From Phycisphaerae bacterium (GTDB lineage Bacteria; Planctomycetota; Phycisphaerae; Sedimentisphaerales; Anaerobacaceae), in contig JADHXR010000013.1 in assembly GCA_016782865.1 (NCBI GenBank), forward strand, positions 1 to 64,000: a stretch of 64,000 bases of DNA. The letters are read 5' to 3'. Shown piece after piece: positions 1 through 8,477 of the stretch. Within the stretch, counting starts at the first letter, position 1; each line of letters opens with the position of its first letter. The translations under genes and the position numbers were made by a program. A model generated the notes under the pieces. The model was not told the DNA's origin. It ran no database searches and worked only from the letters and a program-made list of their open reading frames with translations.

Positions 1-83
1 GCCCCTTCACTGTTGCCCTCACCAACTTGACGTTTCTCAATAGATGAGACCTAATGTCACTTCTTATCATAATCACGCTAATA

Positions 84-413
84 CTATAAAACCTTATTCA
101 TTGCCAAAAAAGTGACCTTTGGAATTGTGAACGCACACTTTTTCCCAAGGCCGGTTTGTTCGTGCGTGACTAGGGGATTTCGGTCCGTCACGCGCTTAAT
201 GTCGGCCTGCAAGTCCTTGGCCGCGCGCACAACGCCGGCGTAGTCCCGAGAATCAACATAAAGCGTCGCGAGACGGTCCTTTTGCGCAAGGCGGAAGCTG
301 CCTTGGCTGTCAACAAAATCCACGTATTGCGTTTGACCAAGGGCTGAGACGACACCACAGCACAAAAAGACCACGTCAATAGTCACCAGAATCTTAAGGA
401 TAGATTTCATCAT
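84..413 (-). pseudogene. N-terminal fragment of GH115 alpha-glucuronidase
   Basis: GH115 enzymes remove (4-O-methyl-)glucuronic acid from xylan. The fragment starts at one of two adjacent ATG codons (413 or 410), has a hydrophobic export signal (about residues 1-25, KSILKILVTIDVVFLCCG) and then the motif VDSRDYAGVVRAAKDLQADI, which I recognise as the usual start of mature GH115 proteins. Only about 90 family-like residues remain of a family that normally exceeds 700. The reading frame then runs into unrelated residues and stops at 84. It is read in the same frame as the end of the esterase fragment upstream, without a stop between them, which indicates a deletion scar. Family assignment comes from memory of the N-terminal motif, so it is moderately sure. 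Confidence 0.6.
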
Positions 414-426
414 CTCATCTCGATTA

Positions 427-1621
427 TATACCGGTCCTGCACCCACTGCGGCCAAGAACATGCCCTTGGCGTCCACCCATGCATCACCATTATTCGAGCC
501 GCTACTGATGAACACAGGACGCGGAGCACACAGAGCAACCAGTTCATGAGCGTCAATGGGTAAATCGTCCCAGGTCAATGGCCCGGCGTACTTGAGGAAA
601 TTGCCGGCCATCCAGTGGTATTCGCCCGATCCGGCTACATTTTCCACTATCTCGCCACAATCACGGCGCAAAAGACTGGCGCCCCTTCGCCGGAGGAACT
701 GACATAGGCGATTGCGAAACGCTGGTCATACGCCATGGCGACGAGCGTTGCCTTGCCATAGCGTGAGTGACCCTCGAGCCCGACTTGCCTGGCATCTACA
801 GATTTGTCGGTCTCAAAGCAATCCAGCGCACGGCCGGCACCCCAGGCCCAGGCACGCAAGGCGCCCCAGTCATCCACCTTGCGGGACTGTCCCTTGTTAC
901 ACAGACCGATGATGCCCTGGTTCAAGCCCGCACCACTGTCGGCCTGAATACTATTAGGGCGAATTGTGGCGTAGCCCCAGCCCCTGGCGAGCACTTGTTG
1001 TTGCCAACCGGGCCCATCTCCGCGTCCGGTTCTACCAAAGCCGCCGCCAAAGCCGAACTCCATGATAACCGGCACAGGCCCTGTGGCGTTGGCCGGGGTG
1101 CTCAATGTGACCTGGATGTCGACGGTAATGGCCGGGTATGATGAATTGTCAACGTGGCCCACAAGTTGTTTGGTGATGACGGGCACATCGCCGTTTGTCT
1201 CTTTGGTGGTGCTGGTCACTTGCCAATTCACCTTTGGGCTGTTCCTGGGAACGCGTCCGTAGATTTCCCTGTCAAAGTCCTCCACGATCTCCGGACGTCT
1301 TTGATCCCACCACATCTTGGCCGTCGTTACCTTCCGCCCGTCCTTCAATACCAGCGGGTCCGGCAGGTTCGGATAGGGATTGGCCTTGGACTCATCATAA
1401 TTGGCGTAGTTGGCCGCTTTGGGGTCCATTCCATTGCGACCGGGCCGCAGCGACTTGATACCCAGAAGATCCATCATTCTCTTATGATCTTCAGCAGACA
1501 AACGTCGCATCTGGGCCCATGAATTACTCGCCGGGCGCTGCGGCGCCTGAGCCAAGGCCCCATGACCCGGAAGAATAATTAGTGATACACAAATAACTGA
1601 AACGGTGGTCATCTTATACAT
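427..1621 (-). pseudogene. Glucuronoyl esterase (CE15), frameshifted and C-terminally truncated
   Basis: CE15 esterases cleave the ester between lignin and glucuronoxylan. The gene has a signal peptide (MYKMTTVSVICVSLIILPGH), the nucleophile motif GHSRYGK, and after a frame change the block GEIVENVAGSGEYHWMAG and APRPVFISSGS, all typical of CE15. The frame is broken at the C run 682-685 (four G on the coding strand). One extra G restores GEGGASLLRRD, the normal family sequence, so this is a one-base homopolymer loss. The protein ends at VGAGPVYN, where the last roughly 60 residues including the conserved C-terminal histidine region should follow. Instead it joins the GH115 start. The single-base error may be a sequencing slip; the C-terminal loss cannot be. 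Confidence 0.85.
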
Positions 1622-1721
1622 GGTCTAGCTCCTTTATGTGTTCTATCTCCAAGCAAACAAATCCTACCAGACATTCTGCCCCGCCGGAATGAATCGGTCA
1701 AAGGCCAGACAACCAATATAG

Positions 1722-1930
1722 CTACTTGACGAATCCGAGTTTGTCAGGCAGCCACATGGATATTTCAGGCACGAAGATACAAATCAAGAGCGTAATTACC
1801 ATTGCTGCAAAAAGGGGAAGAATATGACGCATCACTTTGGTCACCGTGGTTTCAGCAATGCCACAGCCGAGGAAGAGGCAGGTGCCAACCGGGGGTGTGC
1901 ATAGCCCAACACACAGATTCATAACCAACC
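1722..1930 (-). pseudogene. dctM: C-terminal fragment of TRAP transporter large permease DctM
   Basis: The 68-residue reading frame carries LCTPPVGTCLFLGCGIA followed by one long hydrophobic helix and ends LPDKLGF. This is the last segment of DctM-type permeases, the ion-coupled membrane subunit of TRAP uptake systems for C4-dicarboxylates or sugar acids. A complete DctM is about 430 residues, so roughly 85% is absent. The upstream end merges directly into a dctQ fragment in another frame. It lies in the order P-Q-M expected for a TRAP operon, so the locus was once a normal transporter. Confidence 0.75.
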
Positions 1931-2067
1931 TTAATCCCCAGAGCCGGTGATAGCTGTTCCAGTCTCAAAGTACTGGTGACAAGGTCAATTCCGCCCAGGA
2001 CCATGACAGTCAATGAAAAAACTGATATGCACAAGAAAACAAAAACTTCCGTACAAAGTCTCTTCAT
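1931..2067 (-). pseudogene. dctQ: Fragment of TRAP transporter small permease DctQ
   Basis: Starts at ATG 2067 (MKRLCTEVFVFLC), has one membrane segment, and ends in RLEQLSPALGIKVGY, a motif near the end of DctQ subunits. Normal DctQ has about 160-180 residues and four membrane segments, so the piece joins an N-terminal helix to a C-terminal helix and then runs at GGTTATG into dctM. The ATG lies inside the last codons of the dctP fragment (TATGAAG), so both ends of this gene are deletion joins or overlaps. Assignment rests on short motifs plus position between dctP and dctM. Confidence 0.55.
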
Positions 2068-2640
2068 AATGTCTTGAGGTACGAAACGATGGTGGGTTGT
2101 TTTCGGCCGCGTCTACAACGCCTTGTTCGAGTGCAGTATAAAGTTCACCCCAAGGAATTGGAGTTGGCGAACCGCCCATAGCTCCTACCATCTTCATAGA
2201 CATCACGCTATTCATGACACGAATCTTCAAGCCCTTCAAATCTTCGGGGCTTCTGATTTCTTTCTTTGCATAAAAACTTCTCGACCCTGCGTCATAGAAG
2301 CACAAGCCACGCAGTCCTTTACCTTTCCCTGACGCCAGCAACTCCTTTCCTATGGGCCCCTTCAGCACTTTCCAGTAGTGCTCAGAGTCTCTGAAAAGAT
2401 AAGGAATGCCGAACACTCTCATTCGCGGCACAAACCCTTCCATTACTGCTGTCGATATCTTTGTCGCTGCCAGATAGCCGAGCTGAAGCGCCTCTATGTT
2501 TTCCTTCTCCGTACCCAACTGTTCGTTCGGGAAGATTTGAATTACCATGCGGCCGGACGACTTTTCCCTGGCTTTCTTGGCCATATACATCATCGCGTTG
2601 TGTACAGGGTGCGTAATGTCAACATTTGCCGGTGACGGGC
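2062..2640 (-). pseudogene. dctP: TRAP transporter solute-binding protein DctP, truncated at both ends
   Basis: The frame shows the DctP core: THPVHNAMMYMAKKA, FPNEQLGTEKENIEALQLG, RVFGIPYLFRDSEHYWKVL, RVMNSVMSMKMVGAMGG and the ligand-binding stretch TALEQGVVDAAENNPPSF. DctP proteins bind carboxylates or uronates in the periplasm and hand them to DctQM. The signal peptide is missing: reading upstream from the core gives unrelated residues and then a stop with no credible start. The C-terminal quarter after SRHYE is lost, where the frame runs into dctQ. With CE15 and GH115 remnants beside it, the original substrate was plausibly a uronic acid or its oligomer. Confidence 0.85.
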
Positions 2641-2756
2641 TTGAAGACGGTGCCGAAATGGCCCCTTTCTCAACCCTATTCTGGCCCAGACCGAAGCCTG
2701 GGCGACCGGAAAGTGAGCATCAAGTGGTATCTACACCTCTCGGAACCGGACTTGCG

Positions 2757-2785
2757 TTGATTTCTACCTTGATGGGGGGTATAAT
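2757..2785 (+). promoter_or_regulatory. Sigma70-type promoter TTGATT-17-TATAAT
   Basis: TTGATT at 2757-2762 and TATAAT at 2780-2785 are separated by exactly 17 bases. It points at the gene starting at 2893, leaving a leader of about 100 bases. From the -10 box on, the next 38 bases closely match those from the -10 box of the efflux-operon promoter at 44179 (30 of 38 positions identical by my alignment), including a shared ATGGTTGAA core. Confidence 0.6.
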
Positions 2786-2892
2786 CACTCTCATGGTTGA
2801 AAAATCAAGATTCCTATCCTTAATCCTTGATTTGGGAGAAGGTCCCGATAGATAGGCTTTGGGATGAATCCGCTCGATAAAGGAGTTTCAGC

Positions 2893-4641
2893 TTGTCTAA
2901 CCCTTTGCCCGAAAAGTTCAGAGATTGCTTCATACGTATTACTATTTGGCATCGCCTGCTTTCAATTCCTCTATTCGCGATGCTTTTCATCGGTGTCGCT
3001 GTGGGGGCGGGCGAGCAGGTTCGCATCGACATCATCGAGAGGATACCAAACAATCCGCAGCCCTACCGTTTGCGCGACTGGCGCGCTGTAGCTTTTGAGT
3101 TCGACCGCATCGCTTTCGATTCCGAAGCCCGGGGCGAGCATCTGCCGCTGGTTTTCCAGATGCTATACGGCGAGAAGAAAGGCTTCGGCCTTCCCTGTTA
3201 TGTGGGCGACTACCGACGCCGAAAGAACAGCACCGAGGATCGGCACAATGAATCGCTTGCGACATTGGGTGCGGTTATCGGGGCGACCCTTGTCGGCATC
3301 GACAAATCCGCCGGTCCGGTCAACTGGGTCACTCTGTGCGAGCAGTATTACGCTGACCGGCCCGGCGAGGGTGTCATCGTCAACGATCCGGCGGAACGGC
3401 CGGCGAAGAGTCATTGGTACGTTCTGTTTCCTAACATTCTTTTCCTGGCCCTTTGCGATCTCTATCCCGATGAGTCGAATGTCCAATCGATCGCAGATCG
3501 GGTCTGCCGACGCTGGTTGGAGGTTCTTTGCGTGTTGACCGATGAGGGTCGCCAGCCGGATTTTGATCAGACCGGTTTCGATTTCCACCAGATGAAGCCG
3601 GTGACTAACGACCGCTGGATCGAGCCGGACAGCGGCGCAGCTCTGGCCTGGTTGATGCATGCGGCTTATAGTAGGTCGGTTCGACAAGGCAATAGCGCTG
3701 AGGCGCAAAAGTACCTGGAAGCGGTCGATTGGTGTCTGCGTTTCTACGAGGCCCGAGAAAAAAATCCGGCATACGAAATCCTTCTTCCTTTTGGGGCCTA
3801 TACGGCTGCCCGCATGAACGCCGAGCACAACCGGCCTTACGATGTTCGCAAACTCCTGCAATGGGTGTTCGAACGCAGCGACGCTCGGCCGACTATGATT
3901 ATGATTGCTGACACTTGGGAAGGCCGCGACGTGCATGGTCTGATGGGTTTTACCAAACCCCAAAACCCCCAAGCCGGTTATGCCTTCACGATGAATACGT
4001 TTGCCACAGCCTGGCCGATCGTGCCCATTGCCCGCTATGACGACCGTTTTGCCCGTGCGATAGGGAAATGGATGCTCGGCGCCGCGAACGCTGCACGTTA
4101 CTTCTACCCTGGCGAACACTCCCCATCGCGTCAGACGAATCCCGAGTGGCGAGGGGATGTGTGGAATGCGATCGCCTACGAGGGTTTGCGCCAGAAATGG
4201 ATGCGTCCCGACGAGCCACTGACTGCCGGCGGAGACCCGATGAGTTACGGTTGGGGTCCCGAGACGGACCTGGGTATTTACGGCTCGTCCTACGTGGGCG
4301 TGTTTGGATCGATCGTCCGGGCGACGAACCATGAGAAGATCCTGGCCCTCGATCTCCTGGCCACGGATCTCTATCGCAACGAGGCCTATCCAACCTATCT
4401 CTACTTCAATCCCTACTCCGAGGCCAAAGATGTAGCGGTTGCATTGGGAGACAAGCCTCTCGATCTCTACGATGCCGTGTCTGACAGTTTTCTGCGCCGC
4501 AACGTCAAAGGCATGAGTTTTGTGAAAGTACCTGCCGACACACCGGTCGTATTAGTGCTGACGCCCGCAGGCGGCCTGGTGTCTGTCGAAGGGGCGAAGA
4601 GATTGGTGGACGATGTCGTTATCGACTATCGCATCAACTAG
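2893..4641 (+). CDS. Exported protein, probable alpha/alpha-barrel hydrolase, function unknown
   Basis: I do not recognise a named family. The start is TTG at 2893, supported by AGGAG at 2881-2885 seven bases upstream. A hydrophobic stretch at residues 21-39 (LLSIPLFAMLFIGVAVGAG) suggests export or an anchor. The mature part is rich in Trp, Tyr, His and acidic residues in helical stretches, such as WIEPDSGAALAWLMHAAYS and NPEWRGDVWNAIAYEGL, which resembles (alpha/alpha)6-barrel carbohydrate enzymes but shows no diagnostic catalytic motif I can name. It is followed after 6 bases by a Na+/solute symporter gene, an arrangement common for a sugar-processing protein with its transporter. Full length appears intact (582 residues). 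Confidence 0.8.
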   Translation: MSNPLPEKFRDCFIRITIWHRLLSIPLFAMLFIGVAVGAGEQVRIDIIERIPNNPQPYRLRDWRAVAFEFDRIAFDSEARGEHLPLVFQMLYGEKKGFGLPCYVGDYRRRKNSTEDRHNESLATLGAVIGATLVGIDKSAGPVNWVTLCEQYYADRPGEGVIVNDPAERPAKSHWYVLFPNILFLALCDLYPDESNVQSIADRVCRRWLEVLCVLTDEGRQPDFDQTGFDFHQMKPVTNDRWIEPDSGAALAWLMHAAYSRSVRQGNSAEAQKYLEAVDWCLRFYEAREKNPAYEILLPFGAYTAARMNAEHNRPYDVRKLLQWVFERSDARPTMIMIADTWEGRDVHGLMGFTKPQNPQAGYAFTMNTFATAWPIVPIARYDDRFARAIGKWMLGAANAARYFYPGEHSPSRQTNPEWRGDVWNAIAYEGLRQKWMRPDEPLTAGGDPMSYGWGPETDLGIYGSSYVGVFGSIVRATNHEKILALDLLATDLYRNEAYPTYLYFNPYSEAKDVAVALGDKPLDLYDAVSDSFLRRNVKGMSFVKVPADTPVVLVLTPAGGLVSVEGAKRLVDDVVIDYRIN

Positions 4642-4647
4642 GATATT

Positions 4648-6435
4648 ATGGAGATTCCCCAACCAGACCTTCATTTCATCGACTACCTGATCGTATGTCT
4701 CTATTTGGTTTTTGCCCTGGGTGTGGGTTTCGTTTTATCGAAAAGAGCGTCGAAGGGACCTGAGGCATACTTTCTTGGCGGGCGTTCTCTTCCCTGGTGG
4801 GCCATTGGCATTTCGATGGTCGCCACGAGTTTTGCCTCCGACACCCCTCTCTTTGTGACGGAGGTTGTGCGAGAGCACGGCTTGCAGCGGTTGTGGTGGA
4901 TTCTGGCCTGGGTGATCATGCTAGTTGTCGGCATCTTCCTTTTTGCCAGGCTCTGGCGCAGGGCGAATATTATCACCGACGCCGAGTTATATGAATTACG
5001 ATACGCCGGCCGGCCCGCCACGTTTCTCCGTGGCTTTCGCGCGTTTTTCTCCGGCATCGTGCAGAACCTGCTCACCATGGCGTGGGTGACCTTTGCCATG
5101 GGCAGTATTATAGCGGTCATGACCGGCATCGATTCGAAGCTGGCTGTCGGCCTCTGTGTCTTGGTTGCTACGATTTACGCCTTGATGTCCGGTTTCTACG
5201 GCGTGGTCGTTACCGACGTTGTACAGTTCTTTCTGGCTGTGGCCTCCATGGGGATCCTGGCCTTTCTGGCGATTTCACACGTCGGCGGGCTGGAGTCGAT
5301 GTTGGATACTATTGCAGCCGATCCCGCGTACGGCAAGGATACATTGCGGATCTTTCCCGATTTTACCACCTTTGACCAGGACGTGATGACTCTGCTTGTC
5401 TTCCTCGGCATCATGTGGTGGAGCGACGTGAATGGCTACAATATGCAGCGGATAAGCGCATGTCGAAACGAGCGAGATTCCGTCAAGGCGACTATCTCTT
5501 ACGCCATTTTTCAGACCGCTCGACCCTGGTTGTGGGCGGCGGTGGCGCTTGCGTCGATCGCCATGTACCCGACACTTCCAGAAGGCTATACGAACACGCA
5601 AGCTTATCCGTTGGTGATGAACACCGTGCTCGGTCCCGGATTGAAAGGATTGCTGGTAACCGCTTTTCTTGCTGCCTTCATGTCGACGATCGACACACAT
5701 CTGAACTGGGGTGCTTCTTACATCATGACCGATTTTTATTGCCGATTCGTTGACAAGAAACCCAGCCCCAGACGGTACATGTTCGTGACAAGAATCGCGG
5801 TGGTCTGCCTGATGGTTCTGACCGCCTGTTTTGTCCCTATGATCGAGTCCATTCAGGGTGCCTGGGAGTTTTTTGGTATCCTGACGATTGGCTATGGCAT
5901 CATCAGTTTCGCTCGCTGGTTTTGGTGGAGGATCAACGCTTTCACCGAGATAGCCGCGTTGGCATTGGGACTAACCGCGGCCTGCGTACATGGCATCCTC
6001 ATCACCTGGTTTCCGGAGAGTCTGGTGATAGGAGGTGTTCCATGGTCGGAACTGGATTTCCCGCTGAAGATCGCTTTGCTGACGTTCATCGTAGTTCCGA
6101 TCTGTTTACTGATTACACTCGTGACGTCTCCCACGCCGACCGATAAACTCGAGGATTTTTATCGTCGGGTTCGCCCGGGCGGATTCTGGGGTGGAGTCAG
6201 CAAGGAGACCAGGGCTCTACCCGGGAAAGTTCTGTCGATGCGCACCTGGTTTGATGTTGCCGGCGGCCTCGGGCTGTGCTTTGGAATCTCTTTGGCAATC
6301 GGCTATTTTCTGCTCACTCGCTATTGGGCAATGGTGATCTGCCTGATCATTGCCTGTATCGGCGCCGCGCGGGTTGCAAGTTGGTTTCGCCGGGAGGTTC
6401 GAGAACTGAGTGAAGCCTATGACGCAAAACCTTGA
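4648..6435 (+). CDS. Sodium/solute symporter (SSS family)
   Basis: A 595-residue polytopic membrane protein with about 13-14 hydrophobic segments. The SSS signature is near residues 25-60 (AYFLGGRSLPWWAIGISMVATSFA, with the family's GGRxxPWW form) and in TM5-6 (ALMSGFYGVVVTDVVQFFL). Helix 8 has AFLAAFMSTIDTHLNWG, where Na+-site serine/threonine residues of this family lie. Members import sugars, sialic acid, amino acids or similar solutes with Na+. It begins six bases after the upstream exported hydrolase-like gene and is almost certainly co-transcribed with it, so a carbohydrate or uronate substrate is the best guess. The C-terminal third carries two further membrane spans typical of longer SSS members. 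Confidence 0.9.
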   Translation: MEIPQPDLHFIDYLIVCLYLVFALGVGFVLSKRASKGPEAYFLGGRSLPWWAIGISMVATSFASDTPLFVTEVVREHGLQRLWWILAWVIMLVVGIFLFARLWRRANIITDAELYELRYAGRPATFLRGFRAFFSGIVQNLLTMAWVTFAMGSIIAVMTGIDSKLAVGLCVLVATIYALMSGFYGVVVTDVVQFFLAVASMGILAFLAISHVGGLESMLDTIAADPAYGKDTLRIFPDFTTFDQDVMTLLVFLGIMWWSDVNGYNMQRISACRNERDSVKATISYAIFQTARPWLWAAVALASIAMYPTLPEGYTNTQAYPLVMNTVLGPGLKGLLVTAFLAAFMSTIDTHLNWGASYIMTDFYCRFVDKKPSPRRYMFVTRIAVVCLMVLTACFVPMIESIQGAWEFFGILTIGYGIISFARWFWWRINAFTEIAALALGLTAACVHGILITWFPESLVIGGVPWSELDFPLKIALLTFIVVPICLLITLVTSPTPTDKLEDFYRRVRPGGFWGGVSKETRALPGKVLSMRTWFDVAGGLGLCFGISLAIGYFLLTRYWAMVICLIIACIGAARVASWFRREVRELSEAYDAKP

Positions 6436-6919
6436 GAGATCCTTGCCTTGACAAGTACACTGCATCCCGACAAAAGTATGGCATGTATTAATGAGGGCTT
6501 GGAAGAGTCCAGTTAACTGTCATTGTTTTTTTTCGAATATGGGAAATATTTCTCTTGCACTTCTTCTAAGTAATGAGAAAATGGCGATGATGTGGTGTAT
6601 TAGCCGTGGATTACGCCTGCTCGGTTTTATGAAATAGTGGTGATTTCTGATGTTTCACTGAAGCTATAGACGATGATATGGTGCATTAGCCGCGGATTAG
6701 GCCTACTCGGTTTTATGAAATAGCGATGATTTCTGACGTTTCGCTGAAGCTACAGACTCAGAGCACCTATGAACCAGCCAAGAAGACTGATATCATCACT
6801 GGGTTTTCAGCCCCGACTTTACTACTTTCGGCATATCCGGCTTCGCCGGCAGGGAATTCATAACTCGGTTTAGATGACTTGGAGAGACTGTTTACTGTCA
6901 CAGAGAAAGAGACCAAGAG
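6436..6919 (+). other. 484-base intergenic region upstream of the Hdr operon
   Basis: No convincing coding frame. It holds the 86-base tandem duplication at 6586-6757 and a small perfect hairpin (CCGGC-TTC-GCCGG) at 6837-6849. I found no clear sigma70 promoter for hdrC here; if the downstream gene set has its main promoter, this is where it should lie. Confidence 0.5.
6586..6757 (+). repeat. Two tandem 86-base imperfect direct repeats
   Basis: Unit 1 is 6586-6671 and unit 2 is 6672-6757, head to tail with no gap and no length change. They share the run CTCGGTTTTATGAAATAG and differ mostly by single transitions (for example CGTGGATTACG versus CGCGGATTAGG), about ten differences in total. Both units end in the same GAC. 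The accumulated transitions without indels suggest an old duplication kept at fixed length, possibly tandem regulator sites or a structured RNA. Confidence 0.85.
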
Positions 6920-7501
6920 ATGATGGAACCTAATCTGACGATTACATCACCGTCGCAATTGGCCGAAGCGGTTTTGAGCGAAAGCGGCCAGAATGTGAAC
7001 CTCTGCTATCAATGCAGGAAGTGCGCGGCCGGCTGTCCGATATCGTACGCTATGGACTATAAGCCCGCCCAGTTGATCCATGCCATCCGTCTCGGCATGG
7101 ACGATCTTGTTCTCAACAGCAATACAATGTGGCTGTGTGCATCCTGTGAAACGTGTACGACCAGGTGTCCACAAGAAGTTGATGTTGCGAAGGTTATGGA
7201 TGCTGTGAAAATCACGGCTCTCAGACGTGGGATAAAGCCCGCTATCCCGCAGGTGGCATCTTTTTACAGAGCGGCGCTGGCCAATATCAAGAAGTGTGGA
7301 CGAATGTACGAACTCGGCATGATCGTAGGTCTGAAAATGCGGACTTTCGAGTTTTTCAAAGACGCCGGTATGGGAATGAAGATGTTCAGCAAGGGCAAAC
7401 TCAAGATGGTTCCCAGCTTTACCGGGGCGCTGAGAACATGGCATATCTTCAGTCGCGTCAAAAATATCGAGAAGAAGAACGCAGCGCATAACGCAAAATA
7501 G
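6920..7501 (+). CDS. hdrC: Heterodisulfide reductase subunit C-like ferredoxin protein
   Basis: HdrC carries two [4Fe-4S] clusters that feed electrons from HdrA to the catalytic subunit HdrB. Both binding motifs are complete: CYQCRKCAAGCP at about residues 29-40 and CASCETCTTRCP at about 73-84. At 193 residues it is typical for HdrC with a helical C-terminal tail ending in a Lys-rich segment. The start is one of two adjacent ATG codons at 6920. It is the first gene of a same-strand run reaching hypB and is followed after 78 bases by hdrB. The protein is cytoplasmic by sequence, with no membrane segment like that of the HdrE-linked type. Confidence 0.93.
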   Translation: MMEPNLTITSPSQLAEAVLSESGQNVNLCYQCRKCAAGCPISYAMDYKPAQLIHAIRLGMDDLVLNSNTMWLCASCETCTTRCPQEVDVAKVMDAVKITALRRGIKPAIPQVASFYRAALANIKKCGRMYELGMIVGLKMRTFEFFKDAGMGMKMFSKGKLKMVPSFTGALRTWHIFSRVKNIEKKNAAHNAK

Positions 7502-7579
7502 GCTGGTAACAATGCCCTGAGGCACACGCGTGAAGAAGCGGAATTCTATTGTAGAAATATCGAAGGAGGTCAGCAAGCG

Positions 7580-8446
7580 ATGACCGGCAAGTACGCTTAC
7601 TACCCGGGTTGTTCACTTCACTCGACAGGCTCGGAGTACGATGTATCGTTCCGGGCCGTTTGCGAGAAGCTTGGCATTGAGATCGAAGAGATCAAAGGCT
7701 GGATATGCTGCGGCACGTCTCCCGCACACTGCACGTCCAAGCTTTTGTCGCTCGTGCTTCCCTTCGAGAATCTCTGTCTGGCGGAGAAGATGGGAATGAC
7801 CGATGTCGTTGCTCCTTGTGCGTCCTGTTTTGCGAGATTGAAGACCGCTGTGTATGAAGCCGCCGAAGATCCTGAGATTGCCCGACAAATCAGCGAGGCG
7901 CTGGAGAAGCCGTTGCCCAAGTCGATAAACGTCCTGAGCCCGCTCGAGATATTCGGCAACGAAACGGATATGTCCGAAGCGGTCACGACGCAAATGTCTG
8001 ATCTGAAGGTAGTATGCTACTACGGCTGTCTTATCACCAGACCGTCAAAGGTAATGCAGTTCGATGAGTGTGAGTATCCGATGGCGATGGACGATCTGCT
8101 TCGTTCGCTGGGAATCACCACACTCGACTGGTCGTACAAGACCGACTGTTGCGGCGGCGCTCTTGCGATGACGCGCACAGACGTGGTTCTTAAGCTTACA
8201 CGCGACATCCTCGACGAGGCCAAAGCGGTAGGGGCCAATGCGATTGCGGTCGCCTGCCCGCTGTGTCACGTGAATCTTGATACACGTCAGGAAGAGGTCG
8301 AGAAGGAATACGGCACAAGCTACGGTCTGCCCGTGTTCTATTTTACACAACTTATGGCGCTGGCGTTCGGAGTTGCGTCGGACAAATTGGGTCTGCGAAA
8401 GCATTTTATCAGCGCCGAGAAATTGCTGTCGGGAGTCGGCCTGTGA
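7580..8446 (+). CDS. hdrB: Heterodisulfide reductase subunit B
   Basis: HdrB holds the two noncubane [4Fe-4S] clusters that split a disulfide. Two CCG domains are visible: the first has YYPGCSLHSTG near the N-terminus, CCGTS at about residue 48 and CASC at about residue 79; the second has YYGC, DCCGGALAM and ACPLCHVN in the last third. Length (288 residues) matches the family. AGGAGGTC lies 8-10 bases before the ATG. The bacterium has no evident coenzyme M/B genes here, so the disulfide or other acceptor is unknown. It sits between hdrC and an hdrA-derived gene, the usual complex partners. Confidence 0.94.
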   Translation: MTGKYAYYPGCSLHSTGSEYDVSFRAVCEKLGIEIEEIKGWICCGTSPAHCTSKLLSLVLPFENLCLAEKMGMTDVVAPCASCFARLKTAVYEAAEDPEIARQISEALEKPLPKSINVLSPLEIFGNETDMSEAVTTQMSDLKVVCYYGCLITRPSKVMQFDECEYPMAMDDLLRSLGITTLDWSYKTDCCGGALAMTRTDVVLKLTRDILDEAKAVGANAIAVACPLCHVNLDTRQEEVEKEYGTSYGLPVFYFTQLMALAFGVASDKLGLRKHFISAEKLLSGVGL

Positions 8447-8477
8447 TAGAGGCCAATCCCATCCCGCGGGAGGATAA

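Noticed and set aside
2633-2755. Plus-strand coding-like piece ending SIKWYLHLSEPDLR
   Set aside because: May be the tail of another lost gene, but too short and without a known match.
3163-4332. 389-codon minus-strand frame
   Set aside because: Antisense of the intact hydrolase-like gene, no motif.
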